Below are positions 18,302-26,828 of a DNA stretch of 64,000 nucleotides, piece by piece; position 1 is the stretch's first letter; every line of letters starts with the position of its first letter. The notes under the pieces are model-generated. The model was given only the letters and a program-made list of their open reading frames with translations. It searched no databases and was not told where the DNA came from. The DNA comes from an uncultured Aquimarina sp. Lineage in GTDB: Bacteria; Bacteroidota; Bacteroidia; Flavobacteriales; Flavobacteriaceae. The position numbers and the translations under genes are program-made. The DNA is taken from the NCBI GenBank assembly GCA_947493035.1, contig CANLOW010000010.1, positions 1 through 64,000 on the forward strand. The letters are read 5' to 3'.

Positions 18302-20740
18302 ATGATTTGGAACTATATAAAAACAGGTTTTAGAAGTTTTTTTAGAAAACCCATTTATGCTATCTTAAATATTGTAGGCTTGGCAGTTGGTTTAGCTTCC
18401 TTTTTAATCATCATTGCCATAACCAAATATGAGGAAAGTTTTGATAAAGGAATGAATGGAGAAAATCACCTAATACATCGTGTTTTTTGGCAACGAACGG
18501 ATGCTGATACGGGTGAGGTGAATTCAACGAGCCCAGGGACAATGTATCCTTTTGGGGATAATTTCATGGAGACCTTCGGAGATCACGTAAAATATTACGC
18601 AAGAGTTACGTTTACTGACGGAATCATACAAGTCGATAAAGATAAGATAGAAATGGATGGATACATGATGTATGGCGATCCTGATATTTTAAAAATTACG
18701 AGAGTGAAAATGTTGGCTGGAGACGTTGATAATTCACTTGCGAATCCGAATAATATTGTCATTTCTAAGACATTTGCGAAAACCTATTTTGGAGAAGAAA
18801 ACCCAGTAGGAAAAGAGATGAAGTTTTATAATACTGAATTCAAAGGAAGTCTTCAGGTTACAGGGGTATATGAAGATTTTCCAACGAATAATACGTTTCG
18901 ACCTAATGGTATCATTTCGGCTTCTTCAGTAGTTGGAGTTCATAAATATTTCAAACCAGACGATTGGGCTATAGAAAGACGATTCAGTAATTTTTTAGTT
19001 TTCGAGAATGAGGAAAATAGAGTTGCTGTCGAGGCAGGTATGGCCGAATTTGTAAAAACGATAAAACCTTTAGTAACGGACGATAATAATTGGGCATTTC
19101 TTTTTCAGCCGATTGATGAAATGCGATTTGGGTCTGATTTTCAAAAGCAAGAAGGACAGATAGATTTTAAATTAATCTTGAATACCATTAAGATTATTGG
19201 GTTGTTGATTTTAATGATCAGTTGGGTCAACTTTATCAATATGTCTACAGCTAGTGCTATCACTCGTGCTCGGGAGATTGGTGCAAGAAAGGCAATAGGT
19301 GCCGTAAGGAAAGATGTAATTATACAGTTTTTTGTAGAGGCTATTATTTATAACATTATAGCATTATTCTTAGCTTTTGGATTGATGTCTATTGTAGTAA
19401 AGCCTTTCCTAGCATTTACACAGGCCGATTACACTTATGAAATGTTTTTTAGATTCGAATTTTTATGGTATATGATTGGAATCGTGATTTTAGGAATTAT
19501 ATGTTCTGGCTTGTACCCGGCATTAGTATTGTCTTCTTTCAAACCTAGATTGGTAATGAATTCTAAAACAGCCTCAAGTAAGGCTACCAATGTGATGCGA
19601 AGAACATTGGTTGGCTTACAGTATTTTATTTCATTGGCTTTGTTAATGGGAACAGGAGTACTGATTCACCAAACATGGTATTTGAATGGCTTAGATAATG
19701 AATTGACTACAGAGAATATCATGGCATTGCGCGGTCCTCAGATAAATACAGAAGAAAAAGTGTTAAATACTTATAGAGATTTTGTCACGGCATTAAAAGA
19801 TTTGCCAATGGTGCAGAATGCTTCAGCGAGTACCTCTTTTCCTTCGTTTTGGACAGATAATACATCTTCTCGATTACAGTCATCCGAAGAAAAGAAGGGT
19901 AATATCAGGGCTTCTATAGGAGTAGATGAAAACTATTTTGATCTTTATGAAATACCATTTATTGCGGGAGAAAATTTTAGAACAGGTAATGAAACTACCT
20001 CGTTAATAATGAGTGAAAAGGCAAGACTTAGTTTTAAATTGGATGAATTAGAAAAAGTGTTCGAAGATGAATTAAATGTATACACCTATGACTACCGTTT
20101 TAAAATTAGAGGGGTTGTTAAAGATTATAAACACGATTTTCGAGATGATGAAATGAATAAAAATGGAATGATATTTATGCCTTTAGTAGGTATTTTTAAA
20201 AAACCTACTGCATATTCTATCAAGTTTCAACCAGGAGTTAATACAGAGGAAGGAATTGCTGCTGTGAAAAAAGTATATGAAACCTATTACCCTGATGACT
20301 TATTCAAGTATGAGTTTATTGATGATTCGTACAGAGATCTAATGGAAGGGCAGCATATTTTGGAACGGGTATTTCTTGTTTTTTGTATGATTGCTTTTAC
20401 ATTAATGGTAATGGGTATTATGGGGCTGTCGTCATTTATAGCTAATATGCGCTTGTCTGAAGTTGCTGTTCGTAAAATACTAGGAGCAAAATTTGCTGAT
20501 GTTATTAAAGTTTTATCTAAAGAGTTTGTCATCATTATTGTCATAACATCAATTATAGCCGTGCCAGCTATTTGGTTCATAATGAATCAGTGGTTACAGG
20601 GGTATTATTATCGTATTAGTATAGGAGTCCAGCACTTTATTATACCATTTTTAATTGTTAGTGGGGTCACGTTATTAGTCATATTATACAATACGATAAA
20701 AGTATTCAGGATTCATCCTTCAAAAGCGTTAAGCTCTTAA
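18302..20740 (+). CDS. FtsX/MacB-type ABC permease 5
   Basis: The protein has 812 residues, the same length as permease 4. The first core has ITRAREIGARKAIGAVRKDV and the second LSEVAVRKILGAKFADVIK. It ends IHPSKALSS. The periplasmic portions contain acidic, non-repetitive sequence. It is the last of five permeases that share one ATPase. The conserved catalytic-side coupling helices suggest it is functional, and no frameshift is seen. Confidence 0.88.
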   Translation: MIWNYIKTGFRSFFRKPIYAILNIVGLAVGLASFLIIIAITKYEESFDKGMNGENHLIHRVFWQRTDADTGEVNSTSPGTMYPFGDNFMETFGDHVKYYARVTFTDGIIQVDKDKIEMDGYMMYGDPDILKITRVKMLAGDVDNSLANPNNIVISKTFAKTYFGEENPVGKEMKFYNTEFKGSLQVTGVYEDFPTNNTFRPNGIISASSVVGVHKYFKPDDWAIERRFSNFLVFENEENRVAVEAGMAEFVKTIKPLVTDDNNWAFLFQPIDEMRFGSDFQKQEGQIDFKLILNTIKIIGLLILMISWVNFINMSTASAITRAREIGARKAIGAVRKDVIIQFFVEAIIYNIIALFLAFGLMSIVVKPFLAFTQADYTYEMFFRFEFLWYMIGIVILGIICSGLYPALVLSSFKPRLVMNSKTASSKATNVMRRTLVGLQYFISLALLMGTGVLIHQTWYLNGLDNELTTENIMALRGPQINTEEKVLNTYRDFVTALKDLPMVQNASASTSFPSFWTDNTSSRLQSSEEKKGNIRASIGVDENYFDLYEIPFIAGENFRTGNETTSLIMSEKARLSFKLDELEKVFEDELNVYTYDYRFKIRGVVKDYKHDFRDDEMNKNGMIFMPLVGIFKKPTAYSIKFQPGVNTEEGIAAVKKVYETYYPDDLFKYEFIDDSYRDLMEGQHILERVFLVFCMIAFTLMVMGIMGLSSFIANMRLSEVAVRKILGAKFADVIKVLSKEFVIIIVITSIIAVPAIWFIMNQWLQGYYYRISIGVQHFIIPFLIVSGVTLLVILYNTIKVFRIHPSKALSS

Positions 20741-20845
20741 AGAGAGGTGTTGAGGTTTAAGTAATAAAGACGAGGTAAATTAAAATATTACAAAGGTAAT
20801 TTTGAATTACTATCTTAACTACTTGTAATCTGATAATATATAATC

Positions 20846-21712
20846 ATGAAGGAGCTTTTTAAAATTAAATTAAGAAAAACTATTTCTTGGTTAATCGTAT
20901 TATTTGTGGTGCTCTTCCTATTTCGTTTGGCATATGGGTATACGAAGAAAATAGATTTAACATCAAATAGTTCGGTGTCCTTTGAAAATATTGTTGGATC
21001 AAGGAGAAACTATGCTACAAAAAAGTATAAGGCTAGCAACACTTCCGTAAATCAATCGGCAGTAAAAGTAGATCAGAAATACGAGAAAATAGCTGATATT
21101 AAAACTAAATCTACTGAATTTGAAAAAGATGAAGTATCTACACGCAATGAAATCAAGAAATTCAATGCTTTAATTCAATTCGAACAAAAGAGCGGTAATA
21201 AAGGTCGTCGAAAATTGAATTTAATTATTGGTGTACCCCCAGAAAATTTTGATAAAATTTATAATGAATTAATTAAAATTGGGAATATTCAAGCCAAGCA
21301 AATAACAAAGAAGGATAAAACAAATGAGTACAAAGAATTAAACGCAAAGAAAAAATCTCTAGAAAAGATTAGAACTTCGTTAATAGCACTAAAAGAAAAA
21401 GGAGGGAAAATTGATGAGTATATGGGGTTAGAGAACCGTATTCTAGAGATAGAGCAACAACTTCAAGGATTGGGAGTAAGCTTAGGAGATTTTGATGAAG
21501 AAAACGAATTTTGTACAGTCAAATTTTCTATAGTAGAAGTTAAAAAGCGTACAATAAGTACTATGCATCGCATTAAGGTAGCCTTAGAATGGACCGTAAA
21601 AATATACCTTAGAATTATGGTCATATTGTTTTTTGTAAGTCTGTTTAGTTATATACTATTATTAATTATTGACAAGTTGAAAATTTTCGAGAAACTTGTA
21701 AATAGAAAATAG
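20846..21712 (+). CDS. DUF4349 membrane protein with periplasmic coiled coil
   Basis: The protein has 288 residues. It has an N-terminal membrane helix (~13-32), a region with the DUF4349 pattern (YEKIADIKTKSTEFEKDEV..., NLIIGVPPENFDKIYNEL, then a charged helical hairpin ~155-210 with ALKEKGGKIDEYMGLENRI), a short beta segment (FCTVKFSIVE) and a C-terminal membrane helix (~250-277). It sits 105 nt after the last permease in the same direction and may belong to the same envelope module. The family function is not known. Confidence 0.75.
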   Translation: MKELFKIKLRKTISWLIVLFVVLFLFRLAYGYTKKIDLTSNSSVSFENIVGSRRNYATKKYKASNTSVNQSAVKVDQKYEKIADIKTKSTEFEKDEVSTRNEIKKFNALIQFEQKSGNKGRRKLNLIIGVPPENFDKIYNELIKIGNIQAKQITKKDKTNEYKELNAKKKSLEKIRTSLIALKEKGGKIDEYMGLENRILEIEQQLQGLGVSLGDFDEENEFCTVKFSIVEVKKRTISTMHRIKVALEWTVKIYLRIMVILFFVSLFSYILLLIIDKLKIFEKLVNRK

Positions 21713-22051
21713 AGAATCTTTGTTTAGCGTTTTAAAGTTAATTGTTGCTTTTGACAAACTAAGAGACGCGAAATATTATTGAAATATAACAGGTTGAAAA
21801 TATTCATTCTAATTATATAAAAGATTTGATTATGAAGGGGTGGGGTATATCCTTTTAAAATCGTTTTATTTTAGAATAGTTTAATTAGTAATTCAACAAG
21901 TTAGTGTTGTTATCAGTAATTAGCGAGGTCAAGTTCTACATCCTTTTACCCACAAAAACAAAATAGAAAAGCTTGGCCTTGCTTACTCGTATTGTGTTTT
22001 GAATTATTTTATTGAGATAATTAAAGAGAGTATGGCTATAGGAAAGGTTTG
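21713..22051. other. Intergenic region between convergent genes, 339 bp
   Basis: No open frame with a plausible start, no tRNA-like fold, no word array and no strong terminator hairpin were seen between the DUF4349 gene and the SCO1 gene, which converge here. The sequence is AT-rich and appears plain. Confidence 0.6.
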
Positions 22052-22714
22052 TTACTTATCTAGCAGTAAGTCAATATCTTCTAATAGTTGTTGTACTTCT
22101 TTTAAATTAGTACCATCATAATAACCACGAATTCGTCTCTTTCGATCGACTAAAACAAAATTCTCAGTATGGATTAAATCATATTTGGAATAAGGTTTTA
22201 CTTTGGCTACCAAATAAGATTTACGCGCTAAATCGTAAATCGTTTTTTTATTACCAGTAACTAAATTCCATTTATCAATTTGTACTCCCTTCTTCTTAGC
22301 ATATCGGTTTAACTGAGCGACCGTGTCAATTTCAGGAGTAACCGTATGTGAAAGTAGTAAAACCTCTTTTTGATCTTTCAATTTATTTTGAAGATACCCC
22401 ATATGTTGGGTCATCTTTGGGCAAATAGTTTGACAAGTAGTAAAAAAGAAATCGGCTACATAAACTTTGTTAGCATATTTTTCTTCAGAAATAGTATCTC
22501 CATTTTGATTCACTAATACCCAATCAGCAATACGATGATACTTCCGTATTTCTTGTACTGTAGAATCTACCAATTCTGTATTTACTTGATTGGGTTCATA
22601 GATTGGTAGTATTCGTTGCGGTTTCAATAACGAATAAATCCAAGTCACAATAATTGCCGAGACGACCAATAAGCCAATGGCAAATTTTTTATATGGAGCG
22701 AAGAATTTTAGCAT
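22052..22714 (-). CDS. SCO1/SenC family copper/thiol protein
   Basis: The protein has 220 residues. An N-terminal membrane anchor (~11-30) is followed by a thioredoxin fold with the SCO signature FFFTTCQTICPKMT (C94xxxC98P) and the conserved distal histidine H182 (YDLIHTENFVLVD). These three residues bind Cu(I) or act in thiol exchange during assembly of the CuA centre of cytochrome oxidase. It is the last gene of the purK-purE-SCO1 series on the minus strand, separated from purE by a 120-nt gap filled with a word array. The link to purine synthesis is probably only positional. Confidence 0.88.
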   Translation of the reverse strand: MLKFFAPYKKFAIGLLVVSAIIVTWIYSLLKPQRILPIYEPNQVNTELVDSTVQEIRKYHRIADWVLVNQNGDTISEEKYANKVYVADFFFTTCQTICPKMTQHMGYLQNKLKDQKEVLLLSHTVTPEIDTVAQLNRYAKKKGVQIDKWNLVTGNKKTIYDLARKSYLVAKVKPYSKYDLIHTENFVLVDRKRRIRGYYDGTNLKEVQQLLEDIDLLLDK

Positions 22715-22721
22715 TGTTTGA

Positions 22722-22835
22722 AGTAAAGAGTACTAAGTACAAAGTAATGAGTATTCGTTCTTACTAAAAAAACATTTAGATTTATTTAATGAAGCTCTAA
22801 ATAGTCTTTGTACTGAATACTCTGTACTTTTTACT
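22722..22835. repeat. Intergenic word array with inverted ends (purE/SCO1 junction)
   Basis: AGTAAAGAGTAC (22722-22733) and, inverted, GTACTTTTTACT (22824-22835) match at 11 of 12 bases. Each is extended inwards by variants of AGTAC/AGTATTC words (AAGTACAAAGTAATGAGTATTC on one side, CAGAGTATTCAGTACAAAG on the other strand at the other side). The inner ~45 bp are not repetitive. The outer end overlaps the purE stop codon (22834-22836). It has the same style as the units at 26601 and 59313. Confidence 0.6.
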
Positions 22836-23319
22836 ATTTCACAGAAACTGATTTAGCCCCTTCAATCACCTTAGTTTTTAAGCCTTCTTTATAAGCAATA
22901 ATACGCTCTTGTACTTCTTCGTTTTGAGAACCGATAATTTGAGCTGCTAAAATACCTGCGTTTAAAGCACCATCTAAAGCAACAGTTGCTACAGGTACAC
23001 CACCAGGCATTTGAAGAATCGATAATACAGAATCCCAACCATCGATAGAATTACGCGACTTTACTGGAACTCCAATAACAGGAAGTGGAGATAAAGAAGC
23101 CACCATACCAGGTAAATGCGCAGCGCCACCAGCACCAGCAATAATTACATTAACACCTCTTTTATGTGCATTTTGACTATAATCAAACAATTTTTCAGGA
23201 GTACGATGTGCTGAAACGATATCCAATTCAACATCAATTTTTAATTCCTTTAAAAAATCTACAGCTTGTTGCATGATTGGCAAGTCACTTGTACTTCCCA
23301 TGATAACTCCTACTTTCAT
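22834..23319 (-). CDS. purE: PurE, N5-carboxyaminoimidazole ribonucleotide mutase
   Basis: The protein has 161 residues, normal for class I PurE. It converts N5-CAIR to CAIR in purine synthesis. The substrate pocket motifs are present: GSTSDLPIM (8-16), SAHRTPE (residues ~40-46, with the catalytic His), AGAGGAAHLPG and GVPVKS. Its partner purK lies upstream on the same strand across a 64-nt array-filled gap. Start MKVGVIMGSTSD is standard. Confidence 0.96.
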   Translation of the reverse strand: MKVGVIMGSTSDLPIMQQAVDFLKELKIDVELDIVSAHRTPEKLFDYSQNAHKRGVNVIIAGAGGAAHLPGMVASLSPLPVIGVPVKSRNSIDGWDSVLSILQMPGGVPVATVALDGALNAGILAAQIIGSQNEEVQERIIAYKEGLKTKVIEGAKSVSVK

Positions 23320-23321
23320 AT

Positions 23322-23400
23322 TGTATGGCTTTAGGCCTTAAACCGTAGGCTTTAGGCAATTTTTATATTAAAAAGCTTACAGCCTATGGCTTACTGCTTA
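23322..23400. repeat. Intergenic word array at purK/purE junction
   Basis: Variants of GGCTTTAGGC and TATGGCTTA fill the gap: TATGGCTTTAGGCCTTAAACC, GTAGGCTTTAGGC (to ~23357) and AAGCTTACAGCC, TATGGCTTACTGCTTA (23373-23400). Arms 23348-23357 and 23375-23384 can pair (8 of 10) around an AT-rich loop. The array continues into purK: the last codons and stop of purK (AGC AGT AAG CCA TAG on the minus strand) are made of array words. Confidence 0.6.
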
Positions 23401-24547
23401 TCACTTTTATCAATCCCTTAACTTCTCCAGCAATACGGCGCGCTTCGTTGATGTTTTCATTAACAATGGTAACATGCCCCATTTTACGGAAAGGACGTGT
23501 TTCTCGTTTTCCATAAATATGTGGTGTTACACCAGGAAGTGCCATGATTTTTTCAATATTTTCATAAGCGACCTGACCTGTATGTCCTTCTGCGCCAACA
23601 AGATTTACCATAACAGCACCCGCTTTTGTAGAAGTATCACCCAAAGGTAAATCTAATACCGAACGTAAATGCTGTTCGAACTGATTCGTGTAGCTTCCTT
23701 CGATACTAAAGTGCCCGCTGTTATGTGTGCGTGGGGCTACTTCGTTTACCAATATCTCATCATCTTGAGTTTGAAACATCTCAACAGCTAAAACACCAAC
23801 ATGTTTAAAACTTTCAGAAACTTTCTTTGCTACAGCTCTTGCTTTTTCAGCGATTTTATTATCTATTCTAGCAGGGCAAATAACATATTCCACTTGATTT
23901 GCTTCAGGATGAAATTCCATTTCTACAACAGGATATGTTTTAACCTCTCCACTAGCATTTCGTACCACGATAACTGCTAACTCATTTTTGAAATCAATCA
24001 AGTCTTCTGCAATACATTCTGCATCAGGAAGCTTATCAATCGCTTTTTCATCACGAATGATACTCACTCCCATACCATCATATCCGCCTTCTGTGCATTT
24101 CCAAACAAAAGGTATGGTTACTTCTTTATCGGTAATTGCTGAGATCAATTCAGTCTTTGTTGCAAATCGTTTAAATGCAGAAGTAGGAATTCCTTGCTCT
24201 TTGTAAAAGACTTTTTGTTTTCCTTTATTCTGAATTTGCTTTAGGGTAGCAGCCGAAGGATAAACAACCCTTCCTTCCGCCTCTAATTTTTCAAGAGCAG
24301 CGACATTAACAGCTTCAATTTCGAATGTCAGTACATCGACCTCTTTTCCAAAATTGTAAACCGTGTCAAAATCCATCAAATCTCCTTGTACAAATTCATT
24401 ACAGGCAATTCTACATGGTGCTTCAGCACTTGGGTCAAGAACCATCGTCGAAATATCATATTTACGAGTTTCGTACAATAACATTTTTCCTAGTTGTCCT
24501 CCACCAAGGATTCCTAACCTAAAATCTGATGAGAAATAATGTTGCAT
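23384..24547 (-). CDS. purK: PurK, N5-carboxyaminoimidazole ribonucleotide synthase
   Basis: The protein has 387 residues, an ATP-grasp enzyme that makes N5-CAIR from AIR, ATP and bicarbonate. The N-terminal nucleotide-binding strand reads LGILGGGQLGKML. Characteristic blocks include VLTFEIEAV, WKCTEGGYDGMGV, ECIAEDLIDF, VLAVEMFQTQDDEILVNEVAPRTHNSGH and FEQHLRSV. The last four residues (SSKP) come from the repetitive junction sequence and are not a conserved tail. The operon has a clear promoter at 24570-24600. Confidence 0.96.
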   Translation of the reverse strand: MQHYFSSDFRLGILGGGQLGKMLLYETRKYDISTMVLDPSAEAPCRIACNEFVQGDLMDFDTVYNFGKEVDVLTFEIEAVNVAALEKLEAEGRVVYPSAATLKQIQNKGKQKVFYKEQGIPTSAFKRFATKTELISAITDKEVTIPFVWKCTEGGYDGMGVSIIRDEKAIDKLPDAECIAEDLIDFKNELAVIVVRNASGEVKTYPVVEMEFHPEANQVEYVICPARIDNKIAEKARAVAKKVSESFKHVGVLAVEMFQTQDDEILVNEVAPRTHNSGHFSIEGSYTNQFEQHLRSVLDLPLGDTSTKAGAVMVNLVGAEGHTGQVAYENIEKIMALPGVTPHIYGKRETRPFRKMGHVTIVNENINEARRIAGEVKGLIKVISSKP

Positions 24548-24569
24548 GCTATATCAAAAGTTTGGAATG

Positions 24570-24600
24570 CAAAATTAGTTTAAATTTTGGCTTTGAGCAA
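24570..24600 (-). promoter_or_regulatory. Promoter of purK-purE-SCO1
   Basis: On the minus strand TTG (24598-24600) and TAATTTTG (24570-24577) are separated by 20 nt, matching the Bacteroidota sigma-ABfr pattern (TTG, 17-23 nt, TAnnTTTG). The -7 element ends 22 bp before the purK start codon. Confidence 0.6.
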
Positions 24601-24848
24601 TGGGCTACTTTTCCTCAGTTTTTAATTCATCAGAAGATTCAATATAGATATTAGCTCAAATAAAGTGTGTTTTCAGTATTAAAAATTTATTATTGGTTTT
24701 CATAAATTTAATGGATGATATTAAATGAGTTGGTATACAGCAATAAATTTGGCATGATATACAGGTATTTATTTAAAAAATGAAAGATTATTGTGCTGTT
24801 GTTTAAATTCATTGATTTTGAATAATTTATATTGAGTTAAAGAGCTTG

Positions 24849-24876
24849 TCGATAGTCGATAGCTGATAGTCTATAA
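24849..24876 (+). repeat. Short word array upstream of adk promoter
   Basis: GTCGATAGTCGATAGCTGATAG and the variant TCTATA follow one another immediately upstream of the adk -7 box. The array occupies the place where a -33 element would lie. Confidence 0.5.
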
Positions 24877-24881
24877 ATACC

Positions 24882-24889
24882 TATATTTG
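24882..24889 (+). promoter_or_regulatory. adk promoter -7 element
   Basis: TATATTTG fits TAnnTTTG and lies 26 nt before the adk ATG. No TTG is found about 20 nt upstream, because that position is taken by the word array. Confidence 0.5.
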
Positions 24890-24915
24890 CATCTTTCAAA
24901 TTAAACAAACTTACT

Positions 24916-25488
24916 ATGATCAACTTAGTACTTTTTGGCCCTCCAGGAGCAGGTAAAGGAACTCAAGCAGAATTTTTAAAAGAAAAATACGAATTAGTAC
25001 ACATTTCTACTGGAGATGTATTTCGTTTCAATATTAAAAATGCTACAGAGTTAGGGGTACTTGCTAAGTCATTTATTGACAAAGGACAATTAGTACCAGA
25101 TGAAGTAACGATCAATATGCTAAATGCTGAAGTAGAGAAAAACACTGAAGCTAAAGGGTTTATTTTTGATGGTTTCCCTCGTACTTCTGCTCAAGCAGAT
25201 GCATTGGGAGAATTGTTAACTTCCAAAGGAACAGACGTAAGTGCTATGGTCGCTTTAGAGGTTGAAGATGAGGTGTTGGTAAAACGTTTACTTGAAAGAG
25301 GTAAAACTTCAGGGCGAGCTGATGATGCTGACGAAGGTGTTATTAGAAATCGTATTGCGGTTTATTATAAAGAAACAGCAATCCTTAAAGATTACTACCA
25401 AGCAAAAGATAAATACTTTGGTGTAGATGGTGTTGGAAGTATTGCAGAAATTACAGAGAGAATTAGTAAAGTGATAGATCAGTTATAA
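24916..25488 (+). CDS. adk: Adenylate kinase (short form)
   Basis: The protein has 190 residues and interconverts ATP + AMP and 2 ADP. It has the P-loop GPPGAGKGT (8-16), the AMP-site blocks HISTGDVFR and GFIFDGFPRT (~56-66), and a short LID (RGKTSGRADDADEGVIRNRI), so it is the short-LID type without a zinc site. It is not fused to a phosphoribosyltransferase, as some Flavobacteriia homologues are. A hairpin (25519-25547) lies between it and obgE. Confidence 0.96.
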   Translation: MINLVLFGPPGAGKGTQAEFLKEKYELVHISTGDVFRFNIKNATELGVLAKSFIDKGQLVPDEVTINMLNAEVEKNTEAKGFIFDGFPRTSAQADALGELLTSKGTDVSAMVALEVEDEVLVKRLLERGKTSGRADDADEGVIRNRIAVYYKETAILKDYYQAKDKYFGVDGVGSIAEITERISKVIDQL

Positions 25489-25518
25489 ACTGAATTGAAG
25501 ATTTAAGATTCCATATTC

Positions 25519-25550
25519 AAGGTTCAGAATTTTAAATTTTGAACCTTGTT
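25519..25550. terminator. Hairpin between adk and obgE
   Basis: AAGGTTCAGAATTT (25519-25532) and AAATTTTGAACCTT (25534-25547) pair at 13 of 14 positions. The downstream tract GTTCTATTAATAAAAA is only partly T-rich, so termination may be weak or bidirectional. Confidence 0.5.
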
Positions 25551-25564
25551 CTATTAATAAAAAT

Positions 25565-25600
25565 AATTGCTGATAGCTTATAGCTGACGGCTCAAAGCCC
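25565..25600 (+). repeat. Short word array just upstream of obgE
   Basis: GCTGATAGCTTATAGCTGACGG followed by CTCAAAGCCC repeats the same words as the array in front of the ABC ATPase gene (6923-6955). It ends 5 nt before the obgE ATG. Confidence 0.5.
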
Positions 25601-25605
25601 TTGCG

Positions 25606-26601
25606 ATGACTGAAGGAAATTTTGTAGACTACGTAAAATTGCACCTCTTCTCTGGAAATGGAGGTAAAGGTTCTGTGCATTTGCATAGAGAAAAGTATAT
25701 CGACAAAGGAGGACCCGATGGTGGTGATGGTGGTCGCGGAGGTCATATTGTGTTACGTGCAAATTCAAATTTATGGACGTTGTTTCACCTAAAAATGAAA
25801 CGTCACGTTAAAGCAGGGCATGGAGAACACGGAGGTTCTTCTAGGAGTACAGGTGCTGATGGGGCTGATATGTATATCGATGTGCCTTTAGGAACAGTTG
25901 TTCGTGATACCGAAACGGAGCAAATTTTACACGAGCTTACCGAAAATGGTCAGGAAATTATTATCGCTGAAGGTGGTAAAGGAGGTAGAGGAAACTGGCA
26001 CTTTAAAAGTTCGACCAATCAAACTCCGAGATACGCACAGCCAGGTATCCCTGGGTATCAGATAGATGTTACTTTAGAGTTAAAAGTGTTAGCCGATGTT
26101 GGTTTAGTAGGGTTTCCTAATGCAGGAAAATCAACCCTTTTGTCGGTATTAACAGCTGCAAAGCCAAAAATTGCAGATTATGAATTTACCACATTAAAGC
26201 CTAATCTTGGAATTGTAAAATACAGAGATTTTAGAACTTTTGTGATGGCAGATATTCCTGGTATCATAGAAGGAGCTGCAGAAGGAAAAGGAATTGGGCA
26301 TCGTTTTTTAAGACATATCGAGCGAAACTCTACCTTATTATTCATGATTCCTGCAGACGCTGATGATATTGTAAAGCAATACTATATTTTATTAGATGAA
26401 TTACGTCGCTACAACCCCGAGATGTTGGATAAGCAACGATTTATAGCCGTTTCTAAATCTGATATGTTAGATGATGAGTTAAAAGCAGAAATAGCTTCAG
26501 ATATTGATGATGGTATTGGACTTCCATTTTTATTTATTTCATCAGTTGCTCAGCAAGGGTTAACTGAATTGAAAGATAAGCTTTGGGCAATGTTACAGTA
26601 A
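25606..26601 (+). CDS. obgE: GTPase ObgE/CgtA
   Basis: The protein has 331 residues. The N-terminal Obg fold (~1-155) has the glycine-rich loops ([36 protein letters not shown] [10 protein letters not shown]). The G domain has G1 GFPNAGKST (169-177), G3 DIPG (216-219), G4 SKSD (283-286, the form usual in this phylum) and G5 SSVAQQG. It lacks a long C-terminal extension. Its roles are ribosome 50S maturation and the stringent response. An unusual 200-bp intergenic unit begins at its stop codon. Confidence 0.95.
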   Translation: MTEGNFVDYVKLHLFSGNGGKGSVHLHREKYIDKGGPDGGDGGRGGHIVLRANSNLWTLFHLKMKRHVKAGHGEHGGSSRSTGADGADMYIDVPLGTVVRDTETEQILHELTENGQEIIIAEGGKGGRGNWHFKSSTNQTPRYAQPGIPGYQIDVTLELKVLADVGLVGFPNAGKSTLLSVLTAAKPKIADYEFTTLKPNLGIVKYRDFRTFVMADIPGIIEGAAEGKGIGHRFLRHIERNSTLLFMIPADADDIVKQYYILLDELRRYNPEMLDKQRFIAVSKSDMLDDELKAEIASDIDDGIGLPFLFISSVAQQGLTELKDKLWAMLQ

Positions 26602-26800
26602 TAGATATTAGATTTTAGAAGAGAGATAATTCACAATTAAAAGTTTATGAGTCTAGTAAATTCTGTTTGTCATACTGTACTTAATACGGTATGACAAACA
26701 GATATTTACCACTACTTTTTAGCCTGATTTAATATTCTGAATCGAATAAACTAAAATTCTAATAGCGTAGCGTTCTAAATTCTCATATCTAATATCTATC
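26601..26800. repeat. 200-bp intergenic unit with 13-bp inverted ends (obgE/feoA)
   Basis: ATAGATATTAGAT (26601-26613) and ATCTAATATCTAT (26787-26799) are perfect inverted copies at the two ends. Inside each end are further degenerate copies (TTTTAGAAGAGAGATAATTC at the left; TCTAATAGCG and TTCTAAATTCTC at the right). The centre holds a long hairpin (26663-26701). The left end overlaps the obgE stop codon and the right end abuts the feoA -7 box. There is no reading frame of note. Confidence 0.65.
26663..26701. terminator. Long 17-bp hairpin inside the obgE/feoA unit
   Basis: CTGTTTGTCATACTGTA (26663-26679) pairs with TACGGTATGACAAACAG (26685-26701), with one G-U and a 5-nt loop CTTAA. It is not followed directly by a T-run, so it may be a terminator, a processing site or part of the unit. 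It resembles the common Bacteroidota intergenic palindrome built around GTCATNCTGAACTTG. Confidence 0.5.
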
Positions 26801-26804
26801 TTTG
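26797..26804 (+). promoter_or_regulatory. feoA promoter -7 element
   Basis: TATCTTTG fits TAnnTTTG. It overlaps the upstream alternative TTG start at 26802, which makes translation from 26802 unlikely and favours the TTG at 26829. Confidence 0.45.
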
Positions 26805-26828
26805 TTATTTCAAATAAATCTAAATAAA

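Larger units (their letters stand above)
24548..24915. other. Divergent intergenic region purK/adk, 368 bp
   Basis: The region contains the purK promoter at one end (24570-24600) and a short word array plus the adk -7 box at the other (24849-24889). The ~240 bp between them are AT-rich, and I see no gene, hairpin or repeat in them. Confidence 0.6.

Noticed and set aside
25483..25746. 87-residue minus-strand frame between adk and obgE
   Set aside because: It is antisense to the terminator, the word array and the obgE start; no homologous motif.
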